A stretch of DNA of 23,087 nucleotides from Bacillota bacterium (lineage in GTDB: Bacteria; Bacillota; Sulfobacillia; JABLXB01): positions 1-23,087 of the forward strand of contig JANLGA010000020.1 in assembly GCA_024653225.1 (NCBI GenBank), written 5' to 3'. Under the pieces are notes generated by a model. It was not told the DNA's origin. It saw only the letters and a list, made by a program, of their open reading frames with translations, and did no database searches. Below, in pieces: positions 1 to 7,341 of this stretch (the stretch's first letter is position 1; each line of letters starts with the position of its first letter). The position numbers were made by a program, and so were the translations under genes.

Positions 1-386
1 GCCAGGCTGGTCACAGGGTGAGGTTCTATACCGCGGCAAATCTGGCCAACCAGCTCGTAGAGGCCCGGGCGAATCACTCGCTGTCCCGATTCGAGAGACT
101 GTGGCGGAAAACCCACCTGGTGATACTTGACGAACTGGGATACGTGCCTTTCTCGCGAGAAGCGGGCCAGCTCCTGTTCGCGATGATCTCCTCCAGGTAC
201 GAGCTGGGGAGCTTTGTTGTGACGTCGAACCTGGACTTCTCACGCTGGACGGAAATCTTTGGTGACGAGGGAATGACGGCGGCCCTGATTGATAGGCTGG
301 TCCACCGCGGACACATTTTCACAACCACCGGGGACAGCTACCGCTTCAGGGAAAGTCTTAGAAGAAGCCGCGAGAACACGACCTGA
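1..386 (+). CDS. istB: IS21-family helper ATPase IstB, C-terminal part (cut by window start)
   Basis: IstB is the DnaA/DnaC-like AAA+ ATPase that assembles the IS21 transpososome and promotes target-site use by the transposase IstA. The reading frame is open from base 3, so the gene starts before the window; an internal GTG at 18 is not its real start. The visible part begins at the strand preceding Walker B (RFYTAANLANQLVEA). It continues with the Walker B segment LVILDELGYVPF, the sensor-1-like VVTSNLDFSRW and the sensor-2/arginine region ALIDRLVHRGHIF. The first half with Walker A is off-window. The C-terminus looks intact and ends about 60 bases before the element boundary, as usual in IS21 elements. 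Activity cannot be judged without istA and the left end. Confidence 0.9.
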   Translation, partial: QAGHRVRFYTAANLANQLVEARANHSLSRFERLWRKTHLVILDELGYVPFSREAGQLLFAMISSRYELGSFVVTSNLDFSRWTEIFGDEGMTAALIDRLVHRGHIFTTTGDSYRFRESLRRSRENTT

Positions 387-448
387 TTATGCCCGATTGG
401 GTCCCTTTTCAATGGCCGTTCCGGCACACTTTTCACTTGCCAAACTCA
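1..448 (+). mobile_element. IS21-family insertion sequence, right end
   Basis: The segment holds the tail of an istB gene followed by about 60 non-coding bases that look like an IS21-type terminus. Two imperfect copies of a 15-base repeat (403-417 and 427-441, both containing CTTTTCA and ending in GCC) are spaced 24 bases apart. Multiple short terminal repeats of this kind are typical of IS21 ends. IS21 elements end in 5'-TG...CA-3', and a CA at 447-448 is the last position before the sequence becomes codons of the neighbouring permease. I therefore place the right boundary at about 448. The istA gene, the left end and any target duplication lie outside the window. The family call is firm; the exact boundary is inferred. 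Confidence 0.72.
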
Positions 449-1537
449 CCCGAGCACGCTGTTTATCACCATCATGCTCGGCAGGCTCAAGGCGGGTCCC
501 GCCAGGAGAAGCGCCAACGCCGGTCCCTTCCCCATTCCGGAACCAACGAGACCCTGAATTATCGGGATCTCCGTCAGCGTCGCGAAGTACATGAACGCTC
601 CGATCACCGATGCGACGAAGTTGGCGAGCAGCGAGTTGCCTCCGACGACCGCCGCCACGTACGCCGACGGTATCAGGCCGCTGTCCACTCCGGGCCTGCC
701 CATGAGCAGCCCCGATGCCAGCACGCCGCCGAAAAGCAGCGGCAGTATCTTCTTGGCGAACTCCCAGGTCGAGTCCTTCCAGGCGGCAATCTCGTCTCGG
801 CTGAACCACGCCTTGAGCATGTAGGCGAGGAACACCAGCAAGCCGAGCACCAGGTACCACTTCACCAGGTAGACGTCGTAGAAGAAACCGATCCTCTCGG
901 CCGGCTTTCCCCACGCGGCGAACACGAGTACGGCCACCAGCGTCGCGAAATACGCCGTGGTCTGACCCAGGGTCCTGTCACCCGGCTCCGCGGCCGGGGC
1001 GCTCTCGAAGCCCTTCTGGCGCTCCGTTTCCTCGTTTCTGAATATCGCTGCCATAAGCAGGCCGATCACCACAGAGAACAACACGGCGCCTACCGCCCGC
1101 GCGAGGCCCATCTGCCAGCCGAGGACCCTGGCCGTCAGTATTATAGCCAGCACGTTGATTGCCGGGCCTGAGTAGAGAAATGCGGTCGCGGGTCCCAGCC
1201 CTGCGCCTCGCTTGTATATCCCCATGAAGAGCGGCAGAACCGTGCACGAGCACACCGCGAGGATCGCTCCGGAGACTGACGCAACCGCGTAGGCCAGCCA
1301 CTGCCTGGCCCCCTTGCCCAGGTATCTCATCACGGACTGTTGCGAGATGAAATTCTGCATGGCGCCGGCAATGAAGAACGCCGGGACAAGGCAGAACAGC
1401 AAGTGTTCCCTGGCGTACTCCTGCAGCATGTGAAACGCCTCGAGTATGGCAGCCTGCACCCTCGGGTTTCCCAGCGGCACGAAATATGCCGCCAAGAATG
1501 TGCACACTATGATGAAGAACTTGTAGACCTCCGACAC
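446..1537 (-). CDS. YraQ/ArsP-type permease (PF03773-like), probably truncated at the C-terminus by IS21
   Basis: This is a polytopic inner-membrane permease of the YraQ/ArsP group, which exports metal or metalloid species; ArsP members expel trivalent organoarsenicals. Several hydrophobic helices are visible, along with the family motif CSCTVLPLF (Cys96 and Cys98) and the two inverted signatures FLYSGPAINVLAII and LLLAGPALSLPSMMVI. The GTG start at 1537 has an AAGGAG ribosome site that overlaps the end of arsR, so the two genes form one operon. The protein stops directly after the last signature (ending VLG). Family members, as I recall them, continue with about 30 more residues including a last helix. 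The stop codon TGA coincides with the IS21 terminus, so the tail was probably lost by insertion. Substrate is inferred from the ArsR partner. Whether the shortened protein works is unknown. Confidence 0.85.
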   Translation of the reverse strand: MSEVYKFFIIVCTFLAAYFVPLGNPRVQAAILEAFHMLQEYAREHLLFCLVPAFFIAGAMQNFISQQSVMRYLGKGARQWLAYAVASVSGAILAVCSCTVLPLFMGIYKRGAGLGPATAFLYSGPAINVLAIILTARVLGWQMGLARAVGAVLFSVVIGLLMAAIFRNEETERQKGFESAPAAEPGDRTLGQTTAYFATLVAVLVFAAWGKPAERIGFFYDVYLVKWYLVLGLLVFLAYMLKAWFSRDEIAAWKDSTWEFAKKILPLLFGGVLASGLLMGRPGVDSGLIPSAYVAAVVGGNSLLANFVASVIGAFMYFATLTEIPIIQGLVGSGMGKGPALALLLAGPALSLPSMMVINSVLG

Positions 1538-1543
1538 CTCGAA

Positions 1544-1891
1544 TCACTCCTTGCCGTCCCGCGGAGACCCAAGAAGCTCTGAACCGACGCACCTTATGCC
1601 ACAGCCCGCTTCCATCCCCGCTGCGATTCGTTCGATGCACTTCATGAACTGGTGAACACACCTTGTCTCGAGTTCATACCTCACGTTGAGCCCCTCTTTC
1701 GAGGATCTCACTATCCCGGTGCCCTTGAGCACCGCCAGGTGTTTCGAGACCGTGGACTGGTCGAACCCGAGCCTATCTACAAGCTCGCAGACGCACTTCC
1801 CGCCCTCTGTTGCCAGGATATCGACAATCTTCAACCTCGTGGGGTGTGCGAGCGCTTTGAAGACCGCCACCTGGGTATCGGCGACCGACAT
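1544..1891 (-). CDS. arsR: ArsR/SmtB-family metalloregulator
   Basis: This is a 115-residue winged-helix repressor that would release DNA on binding a metal or metalloid. The N-terminal part contains the family hallmark VFKALAHPTRLKIVDIL. The metal-binding alpha-3 motif reads KCVCELVD (Cys33, Cys35), matching the CVC site of arsenic-responsive ArsR proteins. The recognition helix follows (DQSTVSKHLAVLKGTGIV). Four more cysteines lie in the C-terminal third and could add ligands. The ATG at 1891 follows an AGG-rich leader. It is the first gene of a two-gene operon with the permease and probably autoregulates the promoter at 2004-2031. Arsenite or antimonite is the likeliest inducer, judged from the CVC motif; other soft metals remain possible. 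Confidence 0.9.
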   Translation of the reverse strand: MSVADTQVAVFKALAHPTRLKIVDILATEGGKCVCELVDRLGFDQSTVSKHLAVLKGTGIVRSSKEGLNVRYELETRCVHQFMKCIERIAAGMEAGCGIRCVGSELLGSPRDGKE

Positions 1892-2003
1892 CCTGCGCAG
1901 ACTCCTCGACCTCCTATCATAGCTGGTCGTGGCTGAACCGAGTTTCAGACCTGCCGGGACGCGCCCACCGCGGAAACCGCCGGGTGAGCCTTATCCCATG
2001 CCT

Positions 2004-2031
2004 ATATTACCATGTCGCCATTTAGTGTCAA
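2004..2031 (-). promoter_or_regulatory. Sigma-A promoter of the arsR-permease operon
   Basis: On the minus strand a perfect -35 TTGACA (2026-2031) and a -10 TAATAT (2004-2009) are separated by 16 bases. Transcription would start near 1997, leaving a leader of about 105 bases before the arsR start. I see no convincing ArsR palindrome, so the operator position is open. Confidence 0.75.
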
Positions 2032-2119
2032 GACGCGGTTATACTCCTTGCCGAAACGCGAAAGGGGGACCTCAGTTTGTGTACACGATGGGTGTCGGAT
2101 CCCAGGAATGGGCGGACGC

Positions 2120-2143
2120 GGCGCGGGGTGCCGACCCCGCGCC
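2120..2143 (-). terminator. GC-rich hairpin after the LysM gene, possible terminator
   Basis: A perfect 10-bp stem (GGCGCGGGGT pairing with ACCCCGCGCC, 4-base loop) begins 6 bases after the stop codon of the LysM gene on the minus strand. It is not followed by a run of U. It is either a terminator of the kind without a U tract or a transcript-stabilising hairpin. Confidence 0.45.
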
Positions 2144-2149
2144 ACGACC

Positions 2150-3016
2150 TCAAATCCCGGGCACGCAGATCACTTGTCCCACGCGGAGGTTGTTGGGATC
2201 GACGCCCGGGTTGAGAGCCTGCAGCCGCCGCACAGTAGTGCCAAACCGCTGCGCGAGGGCGAAGAATGTGTCCCCCGGCTGTATGGTGTAGGCGAACGTG
2301 CCGAGCGGGCAAAGCCTCTGTGCGCGCGGTATGCAGATGCGCTGGCCCACTACCAGCCTTAGCGGGTCCACCCCGGGATTTGCCGTCACGAGGTCTGCCA
2401 CGCTCACCCCGAATCGCCTCGCCAAACTGAAGAAGGTGTCTCCCGGGGCAATGATGTAGAAGATGGACCCCGGCGGGCAATTCAGGCGCGCCCTCGGGAT
2501 GCAAAGGAGTGTGCCGACTATCAGGTTGAGCGGGTCGATCCCGGGGTTGAGGGCGAGGATGGCTTGGACCGTCGTGTTGTACCTTATCGCCAGCAAGAAC
2601 AGGGTATCGCCGGGTTCGATCCTGTGGGGGAAGGAACCTGCGGGACACAGCCGGCGCGCGGGCGGAATGCAGATCTGCTGACCGATGAGAAGGGCGTCCG
2701 GATTCACGCCGGGGTTGGCGCGGATGAGGGCCCCGACCGTGACCCCGAATCGCCGGGCCAGGCTGAAGAAAGTGTCCCCCGCCCTGATCACATAGATGAT
2801 GGAGCCGGGCGGGCATGCCGGCGGCGGGACCGCGAGCGGGATGCAGATAATGCGGCCCACCTGCAAGTTCTCGGGGTCTACGCCGGGGTTCGCTTCTATG
2901 AGGTCGTCAACGGATATGCCGAACCGCCCGGCGATGGAAAACAGCGTGTCGCCCGACCGAATGGTGTAGAAATTACCCTCGGGACAGGGTGGCCTCTGGG
3001 CCTCCGAGACGCTCAT
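2150..3016 (-). CDS. Protein with five LysM domains, probable spore-coat or cortex-associated protein
   Basis: The protein (288 residues) is built almost entirely of five tandem units of about 53-55 residues. Each starts CPxG, continues with a LysM core of the form YxIxxGDTxFxLAxRFG, then NPGVDPxxLxVGxxICIP. LysM modules bind peptidoglycan or chitin-like glycans. There is no signal peptide or membrane segment. In spore formers such LysM proteins (SafA-like) are made in the mother cell and targeted to the spore surface, which is my inferred role. The start is the second of two in-frame ATGs: from AGGAG the spacing is 9 bases to the ATG at 3016 but only 3 to the ATG at 3022. Each unit has a Cys at its start and another in the ICIP motif, so units may be cross-linked by disulfides. 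The gene is monocistronic. Confidence 0.85.
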   Translation of the reverse strand: MSVSEAQRPPCPEGNFYTIRSGDTLFSIAGRFGISVDDLIEANPGVDPENLQVGRIICIPLAVPPPACPPGSIIYVIRAGDTFFSLARRFGVTVGALIRANPGVNPDALLIGQQICIPPARRLCPAGSFPHRIEPGDTLFLLAIRYNTTVQAILALNPGIDPLNLIVGTLLCIPRARLNCPPGSIFYIIAPGDTFFSLARRFGVSVADLVTANPGVDPLRLVVGQRICIPRAQRLCPLGTFAYTIQPGDTFFALAQRFGTTVRRLQALNPGVDPNNLRVGQVICVPGI

Positions 3017-3177
3017 GCACATCTACTCCTCTTTGGGTTCGCGGCGCTCCGTAACATAATATTGCGGGAGCTCGGGCTTGGTGAGAGGCTTGACGCGCAC
3101 CTCGACCGGCTGTTACGACCCGCATTGAGCCCCGTCTTGGAGGCGTCAAACTGGGGATAGTTCAGGCGTTCGGCGCC

Positions 3178-3206
3178 TTGACGCGACCGATCCGTGGTGC
3201 TAGAAT
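3178..3206 (+). promoter_or_regulatory. Sigma-A promoter of the tRNA genes
   Basis: A -35 TTGACG (3178-3183) and a -10 TAGAAT (3201-3206) are separated by exactly 17 bases. The start point would be near 3213, about 50 bases before the first tRNA. Both tRNAs are probably transcribed together from here. Confidence 0.75.
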
Positions 3207-3262
3207 GTTACCTGCCGACCGCGGGCGCAATTCCCTGGATAACGGCCCCGGAATGGTCTGAG

Positions 3263-3339
3263 GGCGGCGTAGCTCAGGTGGCTAGAGCATACGGTTCATA
3301 CCCGTAGTGTCGCTGGTTCGAATCCAGCCGCCGCTACCA
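3263..3339 (+). tRNA. tRNA-Met (anticodon CAU), elongator type
   Basis: A full cloverleaf of 77 bases is visible. The acceptor arms are GGCGGCG and CGCCGCT with discriminator A and an encoded CCA. The D arm is GCTC...GAGC. The anticodon arm is TACGG-TTCATAC-CCGTA, giving anticodon CAT, and the T arm is GCTGG-TTCGAAT-CCAGC. The sequence closely resembles the Bacillus elongator tRNA-Met as I remember it. An Ile2 (lysidine) tRNA also reads CAT but has different arms. Confidence 0.93.
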
Positions 3340-3395
3340 AATTGAATACTGCGGCGGGCGCGCCCGGTTCGGGGCGCGGAAGCCGGAGAGTGTGT

Positions 3396-3471
3396 GGGCC
3401 ATTAGCTCAATTGGTAGAGCATCCGACTCTTAATCGGACGGTTAAAGGTTCGAGTCCTTTATGGCCCACCA
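3396..3471 (+). tRNA. tRNA-Lys (anticodon CUU)
   Basis: The cloverleaf of 76 bases is complete. The acceptor is GGGCCAT/ATGGCCC with A and an encoded CCA. The D arm is GCTC...GAGC. The anticodon arm is TCCGA-CTCTTAA-TCGGA, which gives CTT, and the T arm is AAAGG-TTCGAGT-CCTTT. It lies 56 bases after tRNA-Met. It ends one base before the stop codon of the convergent methyltransferase gene, so no separate terminator fits between them. Confidence 0.95.
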
Positions 3472-3472
3472 G

Positions 3473-4456
3473 TCATTTCCTCGATTTTTCCGCCGCGGAC
3501 GGCGTGTTTGGCAAGCCGGCACGTAGCCGCCGCTTGCCGTACCTCGTCTTGGCGCTTCCCCGCTTCGGGGTGTCATTCTCCGTATCGGCGGTGACCTTGC
3601 TGAACACGGCGACGAGTTGTTCGTCGCGAATGCCCGACGGTTCGTCCAGCCGCCGCCTGGACAGCTCCACGTATTCTCGGTTTATGTCGTAGCCCACGTA
3701 GTGCCTGCCCAGGCGGCGCGCCACCTTCAGTGTCTGCCCCGATCCGCAGAATGGGTCGAGGACCAGGTCGCCGGGGTACGAGTAGAGCTGGATGAGGCGG
3801 TCGGGGATCTCCTCCGGGAACGGACAGGGATGGGGGATGTGCCCCGGCGGCACGGGAGCGATGTGCCACACGGTGTTCGCGATCTCGTTGGTGAACAGGC
3901 GCTTGACGGGTATCTTTGCCGCGTCCCTTTCGGATTGGCGCCTTCCTGCGAAGACCGGCGGACCCGGCTTCCTGAAGACGATTATGTACTCAGTCATGAT
4001 GTTCGGGTAAAAGTACCCGGGGTACGGGCGCTGCAGGAAGACCCCGGCCCGCTTGACGCCGCCCGTCACCTTGTGCCACACGATGTCCTGCAAGAACTCC
4101 CAGCCGATGCGCGTGAACCGGGCGGTCACGTCCATGGGCACAGGGTAATGCCGCCTGTTCAGGAGCACGGTACCTATCACGACGGCGTAGAACCCCCCCG
4201 GCCGCGTGACCCGGAGTATTTCGCGAGATATCCGGGTATACCAGTCGAGGTACTGTTCGTAGTCCTCGTAGCCCACCGAATAGGTGCGCGTCCTGTAGTA
4301 CTGGTCGGGGTCCCGAACGTGCCTGTCGTAATCGACTGCGTTCCAGTAGGGCGGGGACGTCACCGTGAGGGTGACGCAGTCGTCGGGCAGCTCGCTCATG
4401 TTCTCGCACGACTTGCAGAACACCTGGTCGAGATAAGTCTCTTGTTGCGCCGGCAC
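3473..4456 (-). CDS. Solitary beta-class DNA amino-methyltransferase (SPPY type, likely N4-cytosine)
   Basis: The enzyme would transfer a methyl group from S-adenosylmethionine to an exocyclic amino group in DNA. The catalytic motif TSPPYW (SPPY at residues 34-37) comes first and the AdoMet-binding motif DPFCGSG (about 234-240) comes near the C-terminus. This order defines the beta class, and SPPYW rather than DPPY favours N4-methylcytosine. A target-recognition region lies between them. I chose the GTG at 4456 because a GAGGTGG ribosome site precedes it by 5 bases. The frame stays open to a GTG at 4540, 7 bases after the glycosylase stop, which would add 28 low-complexity residues. No restriction endonuclease gene is next to it, so it looks like an orphan methyltransferase co-transcribed with the Fpg-like glycosylase. 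The target sequence cannot be read from the protein. Confidence 0.87.
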   Translation of the reverse strand: MPAQQETYLDQVFCKSCENMSELPDDCVTLTVTSPPYWNAVDYDRHVRDPDQYYRTRTYSVGYEDYEQYLDWYTRISREILRVTRPGGFYAVVIGTVLLNRRHYPVPMDVTARFTRIGWEFLQDIVWHKVTGGVKRAGVFLQRPYPGYFYPNIMTEYIIVFRKPGPPVFAGRRQSERDAAKIPVKRLFTNEIANTVWHIAPVPPGHIPHPCPFPEEIPDRLIQLYSYPGDLVLDPFCGSGQTLKVARRLGRHYVGYDINREYVELSRRRLDEPSGIRDEQLVAVFSKVTADTENDTPKRGSAKTRYGKRRLRAGLPNTPSAAEKSRK

Positions 4457-4546
4457 GGGTTCCACCTCGGGAACGTGATTAGACCGCCGTTGCCGCGGCC
4501 CGAGCCCCGGGCTCTTGCGGGCCCCGGGGCGGGTGAGCACCGGTCG

Positions 4547-5359
4547 TCATGCCTGGCAGCGCGGGCAGATGAATGACGAAGTAGAGCCCGTCCTTATCTT
4601 CTGGATCGTCGCGCCGCACTCGGGGCAAGCCGCCCCTTCCCTGTATCCGACGAGGAAATCCTTGAACCGCCCCGGCCTCCCGTAAAGGTCCCTCTCGTAT
4701 GCCAAGCCCCCCAGGCTGGTCGCGCGCTCGAGATTCTCTCGGATCGCGGTGTACAGCCGATCCCGCTGCTCCCGGGGGATGAAGGCCGCCCGCCTGTCGG
4801 GATGCAGCCCCGCCCTGAAGAGTATGTCCTGGATGTACACGTTTCCTATTCCGGCGATGAACCTCTGATCCATCAGTATCGCCTTGATGTTCCCCTTCTT
4901 CTCCGACAGGCGGTCGTTGAACCAGTCGCGGGTGAACGTCGGGTCGTTCAACGGGTCGGGGCCCAGGTCGGCGGTCATCTTGTGTTCGGCCAGGCCGCGG
5001 TCGGTCACGACATGGGCATAGCCGAACCACCAGAAGCCGATCGTCAGGAGCGACCCGTCCTCGAAATCGAGCCTGAGCCTGTACTTATCCGGCATCGCCT
5101 CCGGCTTCGGACTGAACAGCACGTCGCCGCCCATTCCCAGACTCAGGAGGAAGTGGAGACCCGGCTCGAGTCGAGCGAAAATCCATTTTCCCCTGGACAG
5201 GACATCGCCGAATGTCTTTCCGAGGACGAGGGACTTGAATTCTTCCGCGCCGAGGTTGAGGCACTTGTCGTGGCGGATCTCCACGCCGGAGACGCGACGG
5301 CCGTTCAGCTCGACGCACATCTGCGCCGCCAGGTTGCGAATCTCGGGCAGTTCGGGCAT
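4547..5359 (-). CDS. Fpg/Nei-family DNA glycosylase/AP lyase lacking the usual zinc-finger arginine
   Basis: This is a base-excision-repair enzyme of the MutM/Nei family (270 residues). The catalytic N-terminus MPELPE is intact (Pro2 nucleophile, Glu3). The beta-F/K57-equivalent is present as SRGKW (Lys58), the H2TH helix as IAGIGNVYIQDIL, and a Cys4 zinc finger at Cys245, Cys248, Cys265 and Cys268. Aligned back from Cys265, residue 260 is Thr; in E. coli Fpg this place holds the conserved Arg258 (259 counting Met) that grips the phosphate of the flipped base. The zinc hairpin may therefore contact the lesion differently, and 8-oxoguanine should not be assumed as substrate. The ATG at 5359 follows GGAGG with ideal spacing. 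It is the first gene of a tight pair with the methyltransferase and may also receive read-through from the ABC operon 97 bases upstream. The family assignment is firm; specificity is open. Confidence 0.88.
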   Translation of the reverse strand: MPELPEIRNLAAQMCVELNGRRVSGVEIRHDKCLNLGAEEFKSLVLGKTFGDVLSRGKWIFARLEPGLHFLLSLGMGGDVLFSPKPEAMPDKYRLRLDFEDGSLLTIGFWWFGYAHVVTDRGLAEHKMTADLGPDPLNDPTFTRDWFNDRLSEKKGNIKAILMDQRFIAGIGNVYIQDILFRAGLHPDRRAAFIPREQRDRLYTAIRENLERATSLGGLAYERDLYGRPGRFKDFLVGYREGAACPECGATIQKIRTGSTSSFICPRCQA

Positions 5360-5456
5360 GTCTTTTCCTCCGGCCGCTCAGGATGGGGCCAAGTACCGCG
5401 GGAGCAGGGCCTCTACAAGCGTGATTCGATACCCCGCGCCCCGCTCCTCTCGGAAT

Positions 5457-6257
5457 CTAGGCAATGCTCCTGCGGAACATGGCCGACGCCAGCGCAGCCA
5501 TCGCGACGGCGGTCACAGCCAGGACGGCTACGCCCCGGGAGAGGCCCGCCCACTCCCAGCCGCGCAGGAACAGGGCCCGCATAGGGTTTATCCCGTAGCT
5601 CAACGGGTTCAGTAATGCCACCCGCGCGAGCCAGGGGGGCATCATATCGAGGGGCATCATCGCGTTGGAGGTGAACATCAGCGGCATCGTGAGGAAGTTC
5701 ACCACGGCCATGAGAGCCTCGTGGCTCGTGAGAAGGGCTCCAAGCGTGAGTGACAGTCCGGCGAATACCTGGCTCAGGAGTACGGCGAGCAGGATGAGAA
5801 CAGGAACTCCGAGGGCGCCCGCGGCGAACCCGACGCCCATCGCGCGCGCCAGCCCGAATATGATGAGGGCCTGGGCCGCGGTCTGGACGGCGATGGCGAG
5901 CATCTTACCCGTCACTATCGCAGTCCTGGAGATGGGCGCGGCCAGCAACTTCTGCAGATACCCGAATCTTCGGTCCCAGACGATGGTGATGCCGCCGAAT
6001 ATGCCCGAGAACAGGGTCACCATGGTGATCACACCGGGTGCCATGTAGTCGAGGTACGAACGCGCCGGGAATCCCGGAATGCTGGCCATTCGCTGAAACA
6101 TGTTGCCCATGAGCGTCAGCCAGATGACCGGCTGGATGATGGTCATGAGGATTCGGACTCTCTGTCTCCACAGCCTCTTGAGCTCGCGCCAGCATATCCA
6201 CCAAGTGTCCGAAGCGAGAGTCCTGCCCGTCGTGCCGCCGGCGCGCGCGCTTCTCAC
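5457..6257 (-). CDS. ABC-2 type export permease, DrrB-like
   Basis: The protein (266 residues) has a short cytoplasmic N-terminus, then about six hydrophobic segments in the ABC-2 arrangement. Family landmarks are the first helix ending QPVIWLTLMG, the extracellular-loop-plus-helix DYMAPGVITMV, the cytoplasmic motif RRFGYLQKLLAAPISRTAIVTGK, and the closing loop PLSYGINPMRALFL. The GTG start at 6257 overlaps the ATPase stop by 4 bases (GTGA) and has GGAGGG 7 bases ahead, so translation is coupled. With the ATPase it would form an exporter dimer of DrrAB type; such systems expel hydrophobic compounds or antibiotics. The actual substrate is unknown. Confidence 0.9.
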   Translation of the reverse strand: MRSARAGGTTGRTLASDTWWICWRELKRLWRQRVRILMTIIQPVIWLTLMGNMFQRMASIPGFPARSYLDYMAPGVITMVTLFSGIFGGITIVWDRRFGYLQKLLAAPISRTAIVTGKMLAIAVQTAAQALIIFGLARAMGVGFAAGALGVPVLILLAVLLSQVFAGLSLTLGALLTSHEALMAVVNFLTMPLMFTSNAMMPLDMMPPWLARVALLNPLSYGINPMRALFLRGWEWAGLSRGVAVLAVTAVAMAALASAMFRRSIA

Positions 6258-7270
6258 CTTCGAGCCCTCCTCACTGCCATCGCCATGCGGCGGTAGTCGG
6301 CGCCGCCGTCGTTCTCTCGGAGTTGCCGCCCCGTGAAATGAAGAAACACATCGTCCAGGGAAGGGCGTTTCAGGGTCACGGACGAGACCCTGATACCCTT
6401 GCTCCCGAGAAACTCCAGGACCGAGGGGATCGCCCGGTCACCGTCGTGCGTCACGAGCCGCACGATGCCGTTTGAACCCTGCTCGGCCGACTTGACCATC
6501 GGCAGCGAGCGCATGGATTCGGCGAGGCCGTCTCGCGGCCCGGGCGCACCCATCTCGAGGGTGATGACGTCGCCACCCAGGCGCGCCTTCAGGCCTGCGG
6601 GTGAGTCCAGGGCGACTATCCGCCCGTGATCCATAATCGCGACGAGGTCGCAGAGGTTGTCGGCCTCCTCCATGTAGTGAGTGGTGAGGAAGACGGTCAA
6701 TCCGTGTTCGTCGCGGAGACGGCGGATGTACTCCCATATCCTCGTCCTCGTCTGTATGTCGAGGCCCAGCGTGGGTTCGTCGAGAAAGAGCAGCCGAGGG
6801 CGATGGATGAGGCCGGCGGCTATATCCAGCCTCTTCCTCATGCCGCCCGAATAGGTGGAAACGAGTCGGCGGGCGTGCTCATCCAGTTCGACCGTTTTCA
6901 GCAATTCCTCGATGCGGGGGCGGAGCGTTTCCGCCGGCAAGTGGTACAGCCTCGCCTGCAGGTAGAGGTTCTCCCATCCGGTGAGGTTTTCGTCAACGGC
7001 GACGTCCTGCGAGACGTAACCCAGGTCGAGGCGCACGAGGTCCGGAGACGCGACGACATCTCGACCGCACACGACGGCCCTGCCGCTCGTGGGCTTGATC
7101 AGGGTGGTCAGCATCATGATGGTCGTGGTCTTCCCGGCGCCGTTGGGGCCGAGGAACCCGAATATCGTGCCTGCGGGCACCTCGAAGCTGACCTGGTCAA
7201 CGGCGAGGATTCCGCCGGCGTATCGCTTGGTCAGCTTGTCCGTTTGTACGATGGCCTCGGCCACGCTCAT
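6254..7270 (-). CDS. ABC exporter ATPase, DrrA-like
   Basis: The nucleotide-binding subunit (338 residues) of the exporter has Walker A GPNGAGKTT at 41-49 and a Q-loop around YVSQD. The signature is YSGGMRKRLDIA near 140-151, with Met where LSGGQ has Gln, as is common in DrrA proteins. Walker B LLFLDEPTLGLD lies near 160-171 and the H-loop is LTTHYMEEAD. The C-terminal 100 residues form the DrrA-type accessory domain ending in SLDDVFLHFTGR. The ATG at 7270 is preceded by GGAGG at a somewhat long distance. A sigma-A promoter at 7313-7341 gives a short leader. There is no regulator gene next to it. Confidence 0.92.
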   Translation of the reverse strand: MSVAEAIVQTDKLTKRYAGGILAVDQVSFEVPAGTIFGFLGPNGAGKTTTIMMLTTLIKPTSGRAVVCGRDVVASPDLVRLDLGYVSQDVAVDENLTGWENLYLQARLYHLPAETLRPRIEELLKTVELDEHARRLVSTYSGGMRKRLDIAAGLIHRPRLLFLDEPTLGLDIQTRTRIWEYIRRLRDEHGLTVFLTTHYMEEADNLCDLVAIMDHGRIVALDSPAGLKARLGGDVITLEMGAPGPRDGLAESMRSLPMVKSAEQGSNGIVRLVTHDGDRAIPSVLEFLGSKGIRVSSVTLKRPSLDDVFLHFTGRQLRENDGGADYRRMAMAVRRARR

Positions 7271-7312
7271 GTCCCGTGCATTCCTCCGCCCACCGGGATA
7301 TCAGTAACCCAT

Positions 7313-7341
7313 AGCATATTGCGGGGGCCGCCGCGTGTCAA
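7313..7341 (-). promoter_or_regulatory. Sigma-A promoter of the DrrAB-like operon
   Basis: On the minus strand, a perfect -35 TTGACA (7336-7341) and a -10 TATGCT (7313-7318) are separated by 17 bases. The -35 overlaps the stop codon of the hydrogenase protease gene (7338-7340), so the exporter has its own start inside the end of that gene. The predicted start point is near 7306. Confidence 0.65.

Noticed and set aside
2150..3016. Regularly spaced repeats that might suggest a CRISPR or satellite
   Set aside because: The roughly 160-base repeats keep one reading frame and encode LysM units; they differ too much at DNA level for CRISPR repeats.
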